Origin: Clostridium tagluense
Lineage (GTDB): Bacteria > Bacillota > Clostridia > Clostridiales > Clostridiaceae
Direction: 5' to 3'
NCBI RefSeq assembly: GCF_003865095.1
Contig: NZ_BHYK01000023.1
Span: forward strand, 1 to 64,000
Length of the DNA: 64,000 nucleotides
Each line of letters starts with the position of its first letter. Position 1 is the stretch's first letter. The translations under genes and the position numbers were made by a program. Shown piece by piece: positions 1 to 10,079 of this stretch. Below the pieces are notes generated by a model. It searched no databases, had not been told where the DNA came from, and saw only the letters and a list, made by a program, of their open reading frames with translations.

Positions 1-150
1 AAGAGAAGGACCGCAAAATTCTACAAACTTGTCAAGTGTTTTATGCGAAAAAAGTGGGGGAATCAACAAAAATTAATGATACTAAAAATGAGTAATCACA
101 GGAACTAAGGAGTTTCCGTGAACGCTCAGATAATACAAGGAGGAATATTA

Positions 151-2634
151 ATGGCAAAATATAATACAACCATCGATGAAAAATGGCAACAAAAATGGGA
201 ACAAACTAATCTCTATAAATTTGATGAAAATAATACTGATAAGAAGCTATATGTGCTTGAAATGTTCTCTTATCCGTCTGGAAGTCAACTACATGCTGGG
301 CATTGGTTTAACTATGGGCCCGTAGATACCTGGGCTAGAATGAAGAAAATGCAAGGTTACAATGTATTTCAGCCAATGGGCTTTGACGCTTTTGGATTGC
401 CTGCTGAAAACTATGCAATAAAAACTGGTGTGCATCCAAAAGATTCTACAGAGCAAAACATTACTACTATGGAAAAGCAATTAAAAGCCATGGGCGCAAT
501 GTTTAATTGGGATCATGAAGTTGTAACTTGCCGTCCAGATTATTATAAATGGACTCAATGGTTATTCTTAAAACTATTTGAAAAAGGTCTTGCCTACAGA
601 AAAAAGGCCCCTGTAAATTGGTGCCCTAGTTGTAGTACTGTACTTGCAAATGAGCAAGTATTAGTAGATGGTTCTTGTGAGCGGTGCGGCACTCAGGTTA
701 CTAAAAAGAATTTAACCCAATGGTTTTTAAAAATTACTGACTATGCTGATGAACTATTAGAAAAACTTGATACCTTGGATTGGCCTGAAAAAACTAAATC
801 AATGCAAAAACATTGGATAGGAAAATCTACTGGCGCTGAGGTTACATTTAAAGTGGAAGATTCAGATATAGACTTTAGTGTCTTCACCACAAGAGTTGAC
901 ACCCTATACGGTGTTACCTATGTGGTACTTGCACCTGAAAATGACCTTGTAGGTGTCCTAACTAAAGATGAATATAAAGATGCTGTGGTGACTTATAGAG
1001 ATGAAGCTAATAAGCAATCTGATATAGAAAGACAATCTATTACAAGAGAAAAAACCGGTGTATTTACTGGTTCCTATGCTATTAATCCTATTAATGGAAT
1101 AAAAATCCCCATTTGGATTGCTGACTACGTTTTAAATACCTATGGAACCGGCATCGTAATGGCTGTCCCCGCTCATGATGATAGAGATTTTGCCTTTGCT
1201 ACTAAATATAATTTACCTATCGAAAGAGTAATTGTTCCTGCTAATAGTGTAATTTCTGGTACAAAAACCGAAATAAATAGTCTCGAAGATCTTCCTTACA
1301 CTGAACATGGAAAAATGGTAAATAGTGAAGAGTTTAATGGTTTATCTACTGTGGATGGAAAAATTGCTGTAGTAAAAAAATTAGAAGCTCAAAATTTAGG
1401 AACAGAAAAAGTAAACTTCAGGCTTCGTGATTGGTTAGTTTCAAGGCAGAGATATTGGGGAGCTCCTATTCCAATAATTCACTGTGATAAATGTGGGCCT
1501 GTACCAGTACCTGAAGACCAACTTCCTGTAGAATTACCTTATGACGTAGAATTTGCACCAGACGGAGAATCACCCCTAGCTAAATCTGCAGACTTTATTA
1601 ATGTACCTTGCCCAGTTTGTGGAAGTCCTGCCCACAGAGAAGCTGATACCTTAGATACCTTCGTTTGTTCTTCTTTTTACTATTTAAGATATGTAGATAA
1701 CAAAAATAGTGAAAAGGCTTTTGATACAGACTTAATAAACAAAATGCTTCCTGTAGACAAGTATGTAGGTGGCCCTGAACATGCATGTATGCATTTACTG
1801 TATGCAAGGTTTATCACCAAAGCTCTTCGCGATATGGGCTATTTAAACTTTGATGAACCTTTCTTGTCTCTTACTCACCAAGGTTTAATTTTAGGACCAG
1901 ACGGATTAAAAATGAGTAAATCCAAAGGAAATACTATTTCACCAGACCAGTATATAAAAGAGTTTGGTGCAGATGTGTTTAGAATGTACCTAATGTTTGG
2001 CTTTGGTTATACTGATGGTGGTGCTTGGAGTGATGATGGTATAAAAGCTATTGGAAAATTCGTTGATAGAATTGAACGAGCTGTAGACACTGGAATTTCT
2101 GAAATGTTAAAAGAAAGTAATAATGAGGCTCCTCTAAATAAGGCAGAAAAAGAATTAAACTACTGGAGACATTTTGCAATAAAGGGAGTTACTGAAGACA
2201 CAGAAAAACTTCAATTTAATACAGCTATTGCAAGACTTATGGAACTTACAAATGCTCTATCAAAATATGTTAATGAAGAAACTGTTAATAGTAATTTCTT
2301 AAAAGAAGTTCTTGTGGATTATCTTTTACTTTTAGCACCTTTTGCTCCTCACTTTGCAGAAGAAAAGTGGGAAACCTTAGGTATGGGTTATTCTATATTT
2401 AATCAAAGCTTTCCTAAATTTGATGCTAGTGCTCTAATCAAAGATGAAATAGAGATAGCTATTCAAGTAAATGGTAAAATTAAATCCAGAATAACTATAG
2501 CGCAAAATTTAGATGAAGAAGCTATAAAAAAAGCTGCTCTTGAAGATGAAACACTAATTGCTTCCTTAGAAGGTAAAACTGTAAGAAAGATTATTATAAT
2601 AAAAGGAAGATTAGTTAATATAGTAGCTTCTTAG
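151..2634 (+). CDS. leuS: Leucyl-tRNA synthetase
   Basis: Class Ia synthetase that charges tRNA-Leu in the cytoplasm; 827 residues, usual for the bacterial family. The class I signatures are visible: HAGH at about residues 48-51 and KMSKS at about 587-591. A Cys4 zinc-type cluster (CPSC...CERC, about 157-180) and the inserted CP1 editing domain lie between them. I start at the ATG at 151 because AAGGAGG sits at 137-143 with good spacing. An in-frame GTG at 118, with AAGGAG at 107-112, would add 11 residues and is less likely. The gene is followed by a strong hairpin shared with the convergent relQ. Its regulatory leader, if any, is cut off by the window edge. Confidence 0.97.
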   Translation: MAKYNTTIDEKWQQKWEQTNLYKFDENNTDKKLYVLEMFSYPSGSQLHAGHWFNYGPVDTWARMKKMQGYNVFQPMGFDAFGLPAENYAIKTGVHPKDSTEQNITTMEKQLKAMGAMFNWDHEVVTCRPDYYKWTQWLFLKLFEKGLAYRKKAPVNWCPSCSTVLANEQVLVDGSCERCGTQVTKKNLTQWFLKITDYADELLEKLDTLDWPEKTKSMQKHWIGKSTGAEVTFKVEDSDIDFSVFTTRVDTLYGVTYVVLAPENDLVGVLTKDEYKDAVVTYRDEANKQSDIERQSITREKTGVFTGSYAINPINGIKIPIWIADYVLNTYGTGIVMAVPAHDDRDFAFATKYNLPIERVIVPANSVISGTKTEINSLEDLPYTEHGKMVNSEEFNGLSTVDGKIAVVKKLEAQNLGTEKVNFRLRDWLVSRQRYWGAPIPIIHCDKCGPVPVPEDQLPVELPYDVEFAPDGESPLAKSADFINVPCPVCGSPAHREADTLDTFVCSSFYYLRYVDNKNSEKAFDTDLINKMLPVDKYVGGPEHACMHLLYARFITKALRDMGYLNFDEPFLSLTHQGLILGPDGLKMSKSKGNTISPDQYIKEFGADVFRMYLMFGFGYTDGGAWSDDGIKAIGKFVDRIERAVDTGISEMLKESNNEAPLNKAEKELNYWRHFAIKGVTEDTEKLQFNTAIARLMELTNALSKYVNEETVNSNFLKEVLVDYLLLLAPFAPHFAEEKWETLGMGYSIFNQSFPKFDASALIKDEIEIAIQVNGKIKSRITIAQNLDEEAIKKAALEDETLIASLEGKTVRKIIIIKGRLVNIVAS

Positions 2635-2671
2635 TAAAAACTATTCACTGATCAGTATAAATCAAAAAAAT

Positions 2672-2712
2672 AGAGTAGGGAGTCTAGTTTAGACTCCCTA
2701 CTCTTATTTTTT
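2672..2712. terminator. Bidirectional terminator, leuS/relQ
   Basis: Perfect 13-bp stem (2673-2685 with 2691-2703) and 5-base loop, flanked by A-rich sequence on the left and T-rich sequence on the right, so it can end transcription from both convergent genes. Confidence 0.9.
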
Positions 2713-2731
2713 GATTTATATTGTTTACATG

Positions 2732-3526
2732 TTATGAAACGCCATACACATCTAAGGTCTTTTGAGTTGATTTAAGAAGACTGCTAAGCTCAAAGACTTC
2801 TCCTTCTTCTAGTAGCTTATTTAATTGTTCTCTATACCTAGTTGCATCCATTAATTTTCCAAGGGAAGAAATCAAAAGAATATTATTCATTATATCAGAT
2901 ACCAAATTAGATTTAACCTCAAAGAGTTTTTGTGCGTCTTTAATCTCATCTTTAATTTCTAACATCTGCTGATCTAACTGAAAAGCAGCATCTGCAGCAT
3001 TTTTAAGTTTTTCCCTTATATACTCTGGTATATCATGCTTATATTTATAATTTAGGGAATGCTCTACCGTAGCCCAAAAATTCATTGCCAAGGTTCTAAT
3101 TTGAAATTCCGCTAGTATTTCGGTTTGGCCATCAGATAAATTCACCGGATACTTTATGATCATATGGTAGCTTCTATATCCGCTTTCTTTTACATTGGCA
3201 ACATAATCTTTTTCATAAACTATTTTCATATCACGTCTTTCGCGAATCAAATTTACCACCTTATCAATGTCATCAACAAATTGGCACATTACTCTTATTC
3301 CCGCAATATCCTCCATTTCAAATTCAATTCGATCTAAAGGGATACAGAATTTATTAGCTTTTTCAAGGATACTAGATATTTCTTTAACCCTACCCGTAAC
3401 AAACTCCACAGGTGAATAATCATTTTTACGTCTATATTCGCGCCGAATGCTTTTGAACTTTACCTTTAACTCTTCTACTGCCTGTTCATAAGGTATTAAG
3501 AATCTTTTCCACTCTCTTATTGCCAT
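2732..3526 (-). CDS. relQ: Small alarmone synthetase, GTP pyrophosphokinase
   Basis: Makes (p)ppGpp from ATP and GDP/GTP in the stringent response. The 264 residues hold a stand-alone RelA/SpoT synthetase domain. Recognisable family blocks are EDIAGIRVMC, GYRSYHMI and EFQIRTLAMNFWATVEH, followed by a charged helical C-terminus. There is no HD hydrolase, TGS or ACT domain, so this is a RelQ/YjbM-type small synthetase, not the long bifunctional Rel. The start ATG at 3526 has AAAGGA upstream. It is single-gene, convergent with leuS and divergent from the DUF2225 gene. RelQ and RelP types cannot be told apart with certainty by eye. Confidence 0.9.
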   Translation of the reverse strand: MAIREWKRFLIPYEQAVEELKVKFKSIRREYRRKNDYSPVEFVTGRVKEISSILEKANKFCIPLDRIEFEMEDIAGIRVMCQFVDDIDKVVNLIRERRDMKIVYEKDYVANVKESGYRSYHMIIKYPVNLSDGQTEILAEFQIRTLAMNFWATVEHSLNYKYKHDIPEYIREKLKNAADAAFQLDQQMLEIKDEIKDAQKLFEVKSNLVSDIMNNILLISSLGKLMDATRYREQLNKLLEEGEVFELSSLLKSTQKTLDVYGVS

Positions 3527-3730
3527 ATACTCAGTCCTTTACATAAAATTTCATGCTTACAAAAAATATATACAAATTTTCGGATGCTGTCTTTTATTAA
3601 TATTATATTTTTATTAATTTTCTGTTATAATTAATTTACTACTAAATTAACATAAAAGCAATTATTTTAGGAAAATACACCAAATTTATAACTAATCATA
3701 ATACAGTAAATTTTATTTTGGGGTGATTAA

Positions 3731-4621
3731 ATGGATAAAAAAATGTTTTCTGGTCTAGAAAATATGGGGTTTGATAATATTGAAGATATTAAAATCTATA
3801 ATAAAAAAACTGAAACTGTGAAAGAAAATAGTCAAATCAACCAGGAAAAGTCTCTTCTATATAGTAAAGAAGTTACCTGCCCTGTATGTGGAGCAATTTT
3901 CAAAACTAGCGCAGTAAAGTCATCGGCTTATAGAATGATAAAAAAAGACAGTGACTTTTTTATAAGGTATTCATTAATTAATCCTTATTTCTATGACGTT
4001 TGGATTTGTAATTCTTGCGGGTATTCAGCTATGAAAACAGATTTCCATAGTATAAGAAGTATAGAAATAGAAAAAGTACAACAGTCTATTACACCTAAAT
4101 GGAAGGGCAGGATGTATCCAGAGGTTTATGATATACATATCGCTATTGAAAGGTATAAACTATCCCTTTTAAATTATATAATAACCAATGCAAAATCAAG
4201 TAAAAAAGCAATCAATTGTATGAAACTAGCCTGGATGTACAGGCTACTCGAAACCCAAGATGCCCGCGAGATGGAGCTAGTATTTTTAAAGCAAGCACTA
4301 GAAGGACTTAATGATTCATATTATGCAGAAGCCTTCCCTATATATGGTATGGATAAATATAGTGCTATGTATCTTATTGGAGAGCTAAATAGACGTATTG
4401 GCAATACAGAAACTTCACTAGTTTGGTTTAGTAATGTAATAACAAGCCCTACTGTAAAGCAGAGTTTGAAAGAACTTGCGAGAGATATGAAGGACCTTAT
4501 AAAAGAGGAAGAAGCTGCATTATTACTTGCTAATGAAAACCTAAATAAAGCTTCTACAGAAAACTTTGAGCCAATAGAAAATACTAAGAAATCTGGTTTT
4601 TTCTCTAAAATTTTTAAATAA
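3731..4621 (+). CDS. DUF2225 family protein
   Basis: Cytoplasmic protein of 296 residues, function unknown. Two zinc-ribbon-like cysteine pairs, CPVCG at about residues 50-54 and CNSCGY at about 94-99, frame the N-terminal half. The rest is helical and resembles the TPR-like tail usual in DUF2225 proteins (SYYAEAFPIYGMDKYSAMYLIGELNRR region). No signal peptide or membrane segment. The ATG at 3731 follows GGGGTGA. It forms a single-gene unit between relQ (divergent) and a terminator hairpin. The family is common in clostridia, and I know of no established role. Confidence 0.85.
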   Translation: MDKKMFSGLENMGFDNIEDIKIYNKKTETVKENSQINQEKSLLYSKEVTCPVCGAIFKTSAVKSSAYRMIKKDSDFFIRYSLINPYFYDVWICNSCGYSAMKTDFHSIRSIEIEKVQQSITPKWKGRMYPEVYDIHIAIERYKLSLLNYIITNAKSSKKAINCMKLAWMYRLLETQDAREMELVFLKQALEGLNDSYYAEAFPIYGMDKYSAMYLIGELNRRIGNTETSLVWFSNVITSPTVKQSLKELARDMKDLIKEEEAALLLANENLNKASTENFEPIENTKKSGFFSKIFK

Positions 4622-4640
4622 TAATTTAAATACATAAAAA

Positions 4641-4690
4641 CAAATAACAAGTTAATATGCTAGAATATTTAACTTGTTGTTTGTTTTTAC
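4641..4690 (+). terminator. Terminator after DUF2225 gene
   Basis: 15-bp stem (4641-4655 with 4669-4683) followed by a T-run; ends transcription of the upstream plus-strand gene. Confidence 0.8.
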
Positions 4691-4770
4691 ATTCCTATGA
4701 TTATTATGTTTGTTATCCACATAAATAAATCTAGTAGTCATACTTATACACAAAAACTTACCTCTTTGTG

Positions 4771-5460
4771 CTATTCTAATATTTTTAAAGGATCAAAGTC
4801 CAAATAATCACAAGAAGTTACTATATACTCTACGCCTTCTATATTTCCCTCATATAACCTATTTAAAGATGGTCCATGCAAATGTCCGTATATTACCTTT
4901 GCCACATTATATTCTTTTACTAAACTTATAAGTTTAGTTTCTTCGAATTTATCATTAGTAGGTGGATAATGAAGCATTACAATAAATTTACTATATCCAT
5001 TTTTCACCGCCTCATCTAATGATATTCGAAGCCTTATTAACTCTCTATTATATATTTTCTGGTCATGCTCTGTAAATTTTGTAGATCCCGGACAATTCCA
5101 TCCCCGGGTACCGCATATAGCGAAATCTTTATAATTAAAAAAATTATTTTGAATAAAATTCATATCTTCATAAAGAGAATTAAGCTTTGTGATGCTACTC
5201 CACCAATAGTCATGATTTCCTTTGATAAGTATTTTTTTACCTGGGAGTTTATGAATCCACTCCAAATCCTCAAGGCCCTCTGAAATATTCATGGACCATG
5301 AAATGTCCCCTGCAATTAACACAGTATCATTAGCTGAAACTTTACTAAGCCAATTTTCTTTTATTTTTTCATGATGTTTCTCCCATTTATCTCCAAATAT
5401 ATCCATGGGTTTATCTGAATTTAAAGCTAAATGAAGATCAGATATTGCCCATAACGCCAT
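4771..5460 (-). CDS. Metallophosphoesterase (COG1768-type phosphohydrolase)
   Basis: 229-residue calcineurin-like phosphoesterase. The metal-binding motifs appear in family order: SDLHL at residues 7-11, GDISWS, GNHDYWW, a lone histidine in LHYPP, and YGHLHG near the C-terminus. The substrate is unknown. It starts with ATG 14 bases after the stop of the FlhB-like gene and has its own AAGGAGG, so it is probably the last gene of the FliK-like/FlhB-like/phosphoesterase transcript. No signal peptide, so cytoplasmic. Confidence 0.85.
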   Translation of the reverse strand: MALWAISDLHLALNSDKPMDIFGDKWEKHHEKIKENWLSKVSANDTVLIAGDISWSMNISEGLEDLEWIHKLPGKKILIKGNHDYWWSSITKLNSLYEDMNFIQNNFFNYKDFAICGTRGWNCPGSTKFTEHDQKIYNRELIRLRISLDEAVKNGYSKFIVMLHYPPTNDKFEETKLISLVKEYNVAKVIYGHLHGPSLNRLYEGNIEGVEYIVTSCDYLDFDPLKILE

Positions 5461-5474
5461 AATATACCTCCTTT

Positions 5475-5741
5475 TTAATCTTTTTTCATTATTGAATCTA
5501 TATCCATTACATAAGCAATAACCTTTGCTATTGCATCATATAATTCGAAGGGTATTTCTGATCCTATATCCACATTTAAAAGTAAATTAGCCAATTCCTC
5601 GTTTTGCACTACGGCTACCTTACTCTCTTCAGCCTTCACCAGAATTTTATCTGCAATATAACCCATCCCAGCTGCTGTTACTATAGGAACATCATATCCT
5701 TGTTCATATTTTATGGCAGCAGCTTTTTTTACTTTTTTCAT
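5475..5741 (-). CDS. FlhB C-terminal-like protein (YlqH type)
   Basis: An 88-residue protein matching the cytoplasmic C-terminal domain of the flagellar export switch protein FlhB (AIKYEQGYDVPIVTAAGMGYIADKI resembles the FlhB segment after its self-cleavage site). It begins after where the NPTH motif would be, so it is the cleaved-domain equivalent without the membrane part, as in Bacillus YlqH. I start at the second ATG because GAGGGGTG lies just upstream; the earlier ATG at 5756 has no good site. It follows a FliK-like gene, the same pairing seen in Bacillus ylqG-ylqH. A role outside flagellar export is possible but unproven. Confidence 0.82.
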   Translation of the reverse strand: MKKVKKAAAIKYEQGYDVPIVTAAGMGYIADKILVKAEESKVAVVQNEELANLLLNVDIGSEIPFELYDAIAKVIAYVMDIDSIMKKD

Positions 5742-5840
5742 TTTAACACCCCTCATTAGTGTTCGATAGTTCTATTTTAAATTATATTAAATATAATACT
5801 CCAGCATATTCACTATTATTTTTCTTAATGCTCTATTATA

Positions 5841-8147
5841 TTATACCTTTATATTGAGGGTATTAAAACTTCTATCATCAAAAAATTCTCCGCAACTTAC
5901 TAATGTAAATTCTTTGGCCTTGTTATTAACATCAATATTAACTCTATAATTTAGATTGGATAAATCCTTTATTAACTTTTCCTTGCCCAATTTTAAGACC
6001 TTAACCCAGAATTTATCACAATTAATATCAATATTCATATTATTATTATTAATTTTAATATATGCATCTACAGTTCCCATATTTATTGTTTTGACACTAG
6101 TAGCAATTTTAACATTCTTACTGTCAATCTTTTTCCCTTTTTTCCTATCATCTTTAATAATTAATTTAAATTGATATTCATCATCTTTAACGTTTATAGG
6201 CAAATCCAAATAGTAATATTGTTCAGAAATAGAATTAAACATCTTCAAATCGTTAAGTTTTTCATGGAATAAACCCATAACCTTTTCATAGGCCTCTGGC
6301 TTTAAGTTAATCTTATTTTCAATAAGGTCTTTAACTATATTTTTAATCTCTTCAGTCTTTAACTTAATTTGTTCTTTAATAAGAAAATCTGTAGTTATCT
6401 TTTCTACGTCACTTTCTACATTATTTATAATTCCCTTTTCAACCTCTGAAATATTCAATTCTTTTTTTATCATATTTATAATTTCATTAAGTGAATTGTT
6501 TTTTCCATATCCATTTGCCTTAGTATTGATAGCACTCTTAGTAGTTAGTTCCACTTCATCTGGCTTATCTTTTTGTGATATATTTGCATTTAAAGGTAAT
6601 TCTTCATTTGGCACTATACTTTCTAGTTTCACACTAATAGGTTCGTTCTTTGCTATGTTTAATTTTACCTCTAAATTTTCTATTAATTTAACATAGCTAT
6701 CTGGACTTAAAAATATTTGCTCCACCTTGAAAATTTTATCAACCATTGCTTCTATTGTGCTACTATTAAACTTAATATTTTCTAGCTTTATATTTTTATC
6801 TATTCCATTTTCTATATTAAGTTCTAAATTCTTATTTAGTTCTAAAGTTTTACCTAGTTTTATATTTTCATCTATTCCAGAACCCTTATTAAGTTCTATA
6901 TTTTTATCTGGTTCTAAAGTTTTACCTGGTTTTATATTTTCATCTATTCCAAAACCCTTACTAAGTTCTATATTTTTATCTAGTTCTAATGTTTTACCTG
7001 GTTTTATATTTTCATCTATTCCAAAACCCTTACTAAGTTCTATATTTTTATCTAGTCCTAAAGTTTTACTTGGTTTTATATTTTCATCTATTCCAAAATA
7101 TGCATTGAATTCTATATTTTTATCTAGTTCTAAAGTTTTAATAGTAGAATTTAATACCCTATAATTAACATCTAAATTCTTTAACTCTTTATTTATTAAA
7201 TTAACTATTCCTTTTAGGTTGTTATTAGGTCTAAGATTATCTGAATTCTGAGTTTTATCCACTATTTTTCCATTATTATTTGGTAGCTGCACCGTCTTTG
7301 TTTCATTACTGCTTTTAAATTCTAAATTTGTAGACTCTTTGCTACTTTCATCTAAATCTATAAAGTTATTTAGGCCCACACTTACTTTGGAATCCTGTAT
7401 ATTCTTTAACGTATTTTTATCTGTATCACTATTTAAAAAGTAGTTGCTAATATCTTTTAAATTGTTGTATAGCGTTGACTCTCCTTTAAATAGTTTTATA
7501 AAGCTATCCAAATTTCCTTTAGTAATTTCTATATTATTTTCTTTAAATAATAATATCTCATCAATATCTAAATTCTTTAATGCCTCAAAAAAGTTTTTTA
7601 AAATTTTTGTTGTTTCATTTCCCTTTTCACTGCTAGGGTCAATATTTCTACTTTCAAGGTATCTAGCAATAAAAATTTCTTCTTTATTGGAATTTAAGGA
7701 TATCTTTTCTCTAAAATCAACCAGATTTTTTATATCAATTATATTATCTTTAGTTAACGACATATCATGTTTTATCATTTTTCCAAAAAGCACTGCATCC
7801 GATTTATCAGTGCCGGGGCTATCTCCCTTACTGAAGGCTTCCAAGCCTTCAGTATCAATAGTTTTACCTTCTTTATCTTCATATACTAATTTTATTTCAA
7901 GCTTATCATTTTCAAAACCTTCTACTTCAAATTTAAGCACTTTACCTTCTGGAGCCTGCTGCAGTGGCTTATCAATCTTTGCAGAAAATTGCCATCCATC
8001 TAGTAATTTTAAACTAACTTCTCCCTTTTCCTGATCTGTACCTACTATTCTTGCATTGAAGGTTTCCCCAGCTTCAAAAGATATCTTACTAAAAGCTTTT
8101 TTAGCTTGTGGATTCTGTTGTATTGCAATATTGCTAATTATAGACAT
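5841..8147 (-). CDS. FliK-like hook-length control family protein with internal tandem repeats
   Basis: 768 residues. The C-terminal 100 or so residues (TINMGTVDAYIKI...LGKEKLIKDLSNLNYRV) look like the FliK/Flg_hook C-terminal domain that talks to FlhB. The N-terminus (about 1-110) is a compact beta-rich segment. The long middle is low complexity, rich in Asn, Lys, Glu and Ile. It holds five 24-residue tandem repeats (KTLELDKNIELSKGFGIDEN type), encoded by 72-bp units at about 6780-7139. The next gene downstream is an isolated FlhB-like domain, so the two probably work together. No other flagellar genes are in the window. Start ATG at 8147 with GGGGGGTGG upstream. Confidence 0.75.
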   Translation of the reverse strand: MSIISNIAIQQNPQAKKAFSKISFEAGETFNARIVGTDQEKGEVSLKLLDGWQFSAKIDKPLQQAPEGKVLKFEVEGFENDKLEIKLVYEDKEGKTIDTEGLEAFSKGDSPGTDKSDAVLFGKMIKHDMSLTKDNIIDIKNLVDFREKISLNSNKEEIFIARYLESRNIDPSSEKGNETTKILKNFFEALKNLDIDEILLFKENNIEITKGNLDSFIKLFKGESTLYNNLKDISNYFLNSDTDKNTLKNIQDSKVSVGLNNFIDLDESSKESTNLEFKSSNETKTVQLPNNNGKIVDKTQNSDNLRPNNNLKGIVNLINKELKNLDVNYRVLNSTIKTLELDKNIEFNAYFGIDENIKPSKTLGLDKNIELSKGFGIDENIKPGKTLELDKNIELSKGFGIDENIKPGKTLEPDKNIELNKGSGIDENIKLGKTLELNKNLELNIENGIDKNIKLENIKFNSSTIEAMVDKIFKVEQIFLSPDSYVKLIENLEVKLNIAKNEPISVKLESIVPNEELPLNANISQKDKPDEVELTTKSAINTKANGYGKNNSLNEIINMIKKELNISEVEKGIINNVESDVEKITTDFLIKEQIKLKTEEIKNIVKDLIENKINLKPEAYEKVMGLFHEKLNDLKMFNSISEQYYYLDLPINVKDDEYQFKLIIKDDRKKGKKIDSKNVKIATSVKTINMGTVDAYIKINNNNMNIDINCDKFWVKVLKLGKEKLIKDLSNLNYRVNIDVNNKAKEFTLVSCGEFFDDRSFNTLNIKV
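6780..7139 (-). repeat. Five 72-bp in-frame tandem repeats
   Basis: Each unit encodes 24 residues (K-T-L-E-L-D-K-N-I-E-L... ending G-I-D-E-N-I-K-P-G). The middle copies are nearly identical in DNA while the outer ones have drifted, which suggests recent slippage or unequal crossing over inside the FliK-like gene. Confidence 0.9.
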
Positions 8148-8304
8148 AAGCCACCCCCCTTTTTTTGAATAATAACATTTTTAAAAGTTATCAACATTTA
8201 ATTATCGTATGAAACACTTTTTTTTAAAGGGGGAAGTCAATAATTATCTATTTTTAACTGAAAGTATTAAATAATTATTAACAATCCCCATAAAATAAAT
8301 GTTA

Positions 8305-8350
8305 CTAAAAAAACAAAGCTAAAATATTAACTTCAGCTTTGTTTTTTTAA
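8305..8350. terminator. Terminator after tyrS
   Basis: Stem 8311-8320 with 8335-8344, with A-run on one side and T-run on the other; ends the minus-strand tyrS transcript. Confidence 0.8.
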
Positions 8351-8355
8351 CTTTA

Positions 8356-9576
8356 TTATTCTATAATTAAGGAATAGTATTTTTTCTTTCCTTTTTTTAT
8401 AAGTACACTAGCATCCTTAAAATCTGAGTCTAAAAGTGTTTCATTTTTATCTTCAATTTTTCTGCCATTAACAGTTAATCCACCCTGTTCAATAAGCCTT
8501 CTAGCTTCTGCTTTTGATGGTACTACTTTAGTGTACACTAATATATCCATGAGTCCCACACTCTTCATATCTAAGGGTATAGATACTTTAGGCACGGTGC
8601 TCATATTAGCTCCACCACCAAACAATGCTTCTGCTGCTGTCTGAGCCTTTATAGCTTCTTCTTCTCCATGAATAAGTTTTGTAACCTCAAAAGCTAAAAC
8701 TTTTTTAGCTTCATTAATCTTTTCATCTTTTAAAGCACTTAATCTTCTAACTTCATCCATTGGTACAAATGTAAGTAAGGATAAGCATTGCTTAACATCT
8801 GAGTCTGCTACATTTCTCCAGTATTGATAAAAATCATAAGGTGACGTTTTATCTGCATCAAGCCATAGTGCACCATTCTCTGTTTTTCCCATCTTTTTGC
8901 CTTCACTGTTAGTAAGCAATGCACATGTCATTCCATATGAAGATTTACTTTCTTTTCTTCTTATTAGTTCCATACCAGCAATTATGTTAGACCATTGATC
9001 ATCTCCACCGAGTTGCATAGTACATCCATATTTCTGATTTAAAACTAAAAAGTCATATCCCTGCATAAGCATATAATTAAACTCAAGGAAAGATAGTCCT
9101 TTTTCTAATCTCTGTTTAAAGCATTCAGCAGTTAACATCCTGTTTACTGAAAAATGTACTCCTATATCTCTTATAAATTCTACATAGTTTAAGTTTAGTA
9201 GCCAATCTGCATTGTTTTCGAGTATTGCTTTACCATCACTAAAGTCTATAAGTTTTGAAAGCTGCGATTTTATGCATGATATATTATAATCAATTTCTTC
9301 TTTTGTAAGCATTTTTCTCATATCTGTTTTTCCTGACGGATCACCTATCATTGCAGTTCCACCGCCAACTAAGGCTATAGGCCTATGGCCTGCCCTTTGC
9401 ATATGTGCCATAAACATCATAGCAATAAAATGGCCTATATGTAGACTATCCGCCGTAGGGTCAAATCCTATATAAAATGTTACCTTTTCAGTGTCTAGTA
9501 TTTTCCTTATTTCCTCCTCATGAGTAAGTTGTTTGATGTATCCTCGCTCGTACAGTGTATCATATACATTTGACAT
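8356..9576 (-). CDS. tyrS: Tyrosyl-tRNA synthetase
   Basis: Class Ic synthetase charging tRNA-Tyr; 406 residues, normal length. HIGH motif is intact (SLHIGHF, residues 45-50). The KMSKS equivalent is KKMGKT at about 227, the usual TyrRS variant. The C-terminal 60 residues form an S4-like RNA-binding domain ([17 protein letters not shown]). Start ATG at 9576 with AAGGAGG. The gene follows a complete T-box leader with a Tyr specifier, so it is induced by uncharged tRNA-Tyr. This is the TyrS branch, not TyrZ-like, judged only by eye. Confidence 0.97.
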   Translation of the reverse strand: MSNVYDTLYERGYIKQLTHEEEIRKILDTEKVTFYIGFDPTADSLHIGHFIAMMFMAHMQRAGHRPIALVGGGTAMIGDPSGKTDMRKMLTKEEIDYNISCIKSQLSKLIDFSDGKAILENNADWLLNLNYVEFIRDIGVHFSVNRMLTAECFKQRLEKGLSFLEFNYMLMQGYDFLVLNQKYGCTMQLGGDDQWSNIIAGMELIRRKESKSSYGMTCALLTNSEGKKMGKTENGALWLDADKTSPYDFYQYWRNVADSDVKQCLSLLTFVPMDEVRRLSALKDEKINEAKKVLAFEVTKLIHGEEEAIKAQTAAEALFGGGANMSTVPKVSIPLDMKSVGLMDILVYTKVVPSKAEARRLIEQGGLTVNGRKIEDKNETLLDSDFKDASVLIKKGKKKYYSLIIE

Positions 9577-9609
9577 AAATTATTCCTCCTTATTTTTAAT
9601 GCTCTATTA

Positions 9610-9895
9610 TTTTTGGGAAATAAAAAAACGCCCCTATGAAAGGGACGAAATAATTCCGTGGTACCACCCAAATTGATTTAACAATCCGCTCATGCCTTAT
9701 AACGTAAGGTAAGTCCGTCTCAGCTTACTTTAAACATCATCTTCACAGCTACTTACCATCTTCGAAACTGCTCATTAACGACTTTATTTCAGCTTAAAGC
9801 TCCAGAATGTATTTCACTATATTCATTAACTAGTTCACACCTACCACTAGCTCTCTTAATAATTCCTACAGTTACTTTTTTCCTTCATAGCCTTT
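9610..9895 (-). promoter_or_regulatory. T-box leader, Tyr-specific
   Basis: The antiterminator T-box sequence GGGTGGTACCACGG is at 9656-9669 (complement). It is followed by a GC-rich hairpin at 9629-9646 and a run of seven Ts, the default terminator. In Stem I the conserved AG-rich start and a specifier loop are visible. The best specifier triplet is TAC (Tyr) at 9809-9811, in the context GAAATACATTCTGG. Uncharged tRNA-Tyr should stabilise the antiterminator and allow tyrS transcription. Confidence 0.93.
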
Positions 9896-10032
9896 TAAAT
9901 ATAAACTTTTATTCTGTTAATTGTATAGGTATATTTAAAGTATATCAAGTTTACTAATTGGTCATTTTCTCTATTTATATCTATTTACTTGCTATATACT
10001 CTGATTTTCAACCATTTGCTCTATTTATAAAA

Positions 10033-10057
10033 AATGCAGGGTTTTTAGCCCTGCATT
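10033..10057 (-). terminator. Terminator after P-loop gene
   Basis: Nine-bp stem (10033-10041 with 10049-10057), followed on the minus strand by a T-run. Confidence 0.8.
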
Positions 10058-10079
10058 ACACTAAAAATCAATTAAATGC

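Noticed and set aside
1-117. Possible T-box leader end before leuS (AAGGACCGCAAAA at 7-19)
   Set aside because: Only a weak resemblance to the T-box core, no following terminator stem with a T-run, and most of the leader would lie outside the window.
118-150. GTG start giving LeuS 11 extra residues
   Set aside because: The ATG at 151 has a perfect AAGGAGG at ideal spacing and gives the normal N-terminus.
6727-7164. Plus-strand repetitive hydrophobic open frame of 145 codons
   Set aside because: It is the antisense reading of the 72-bp repeats in the FliK-like gene and has no ribosome binding site.
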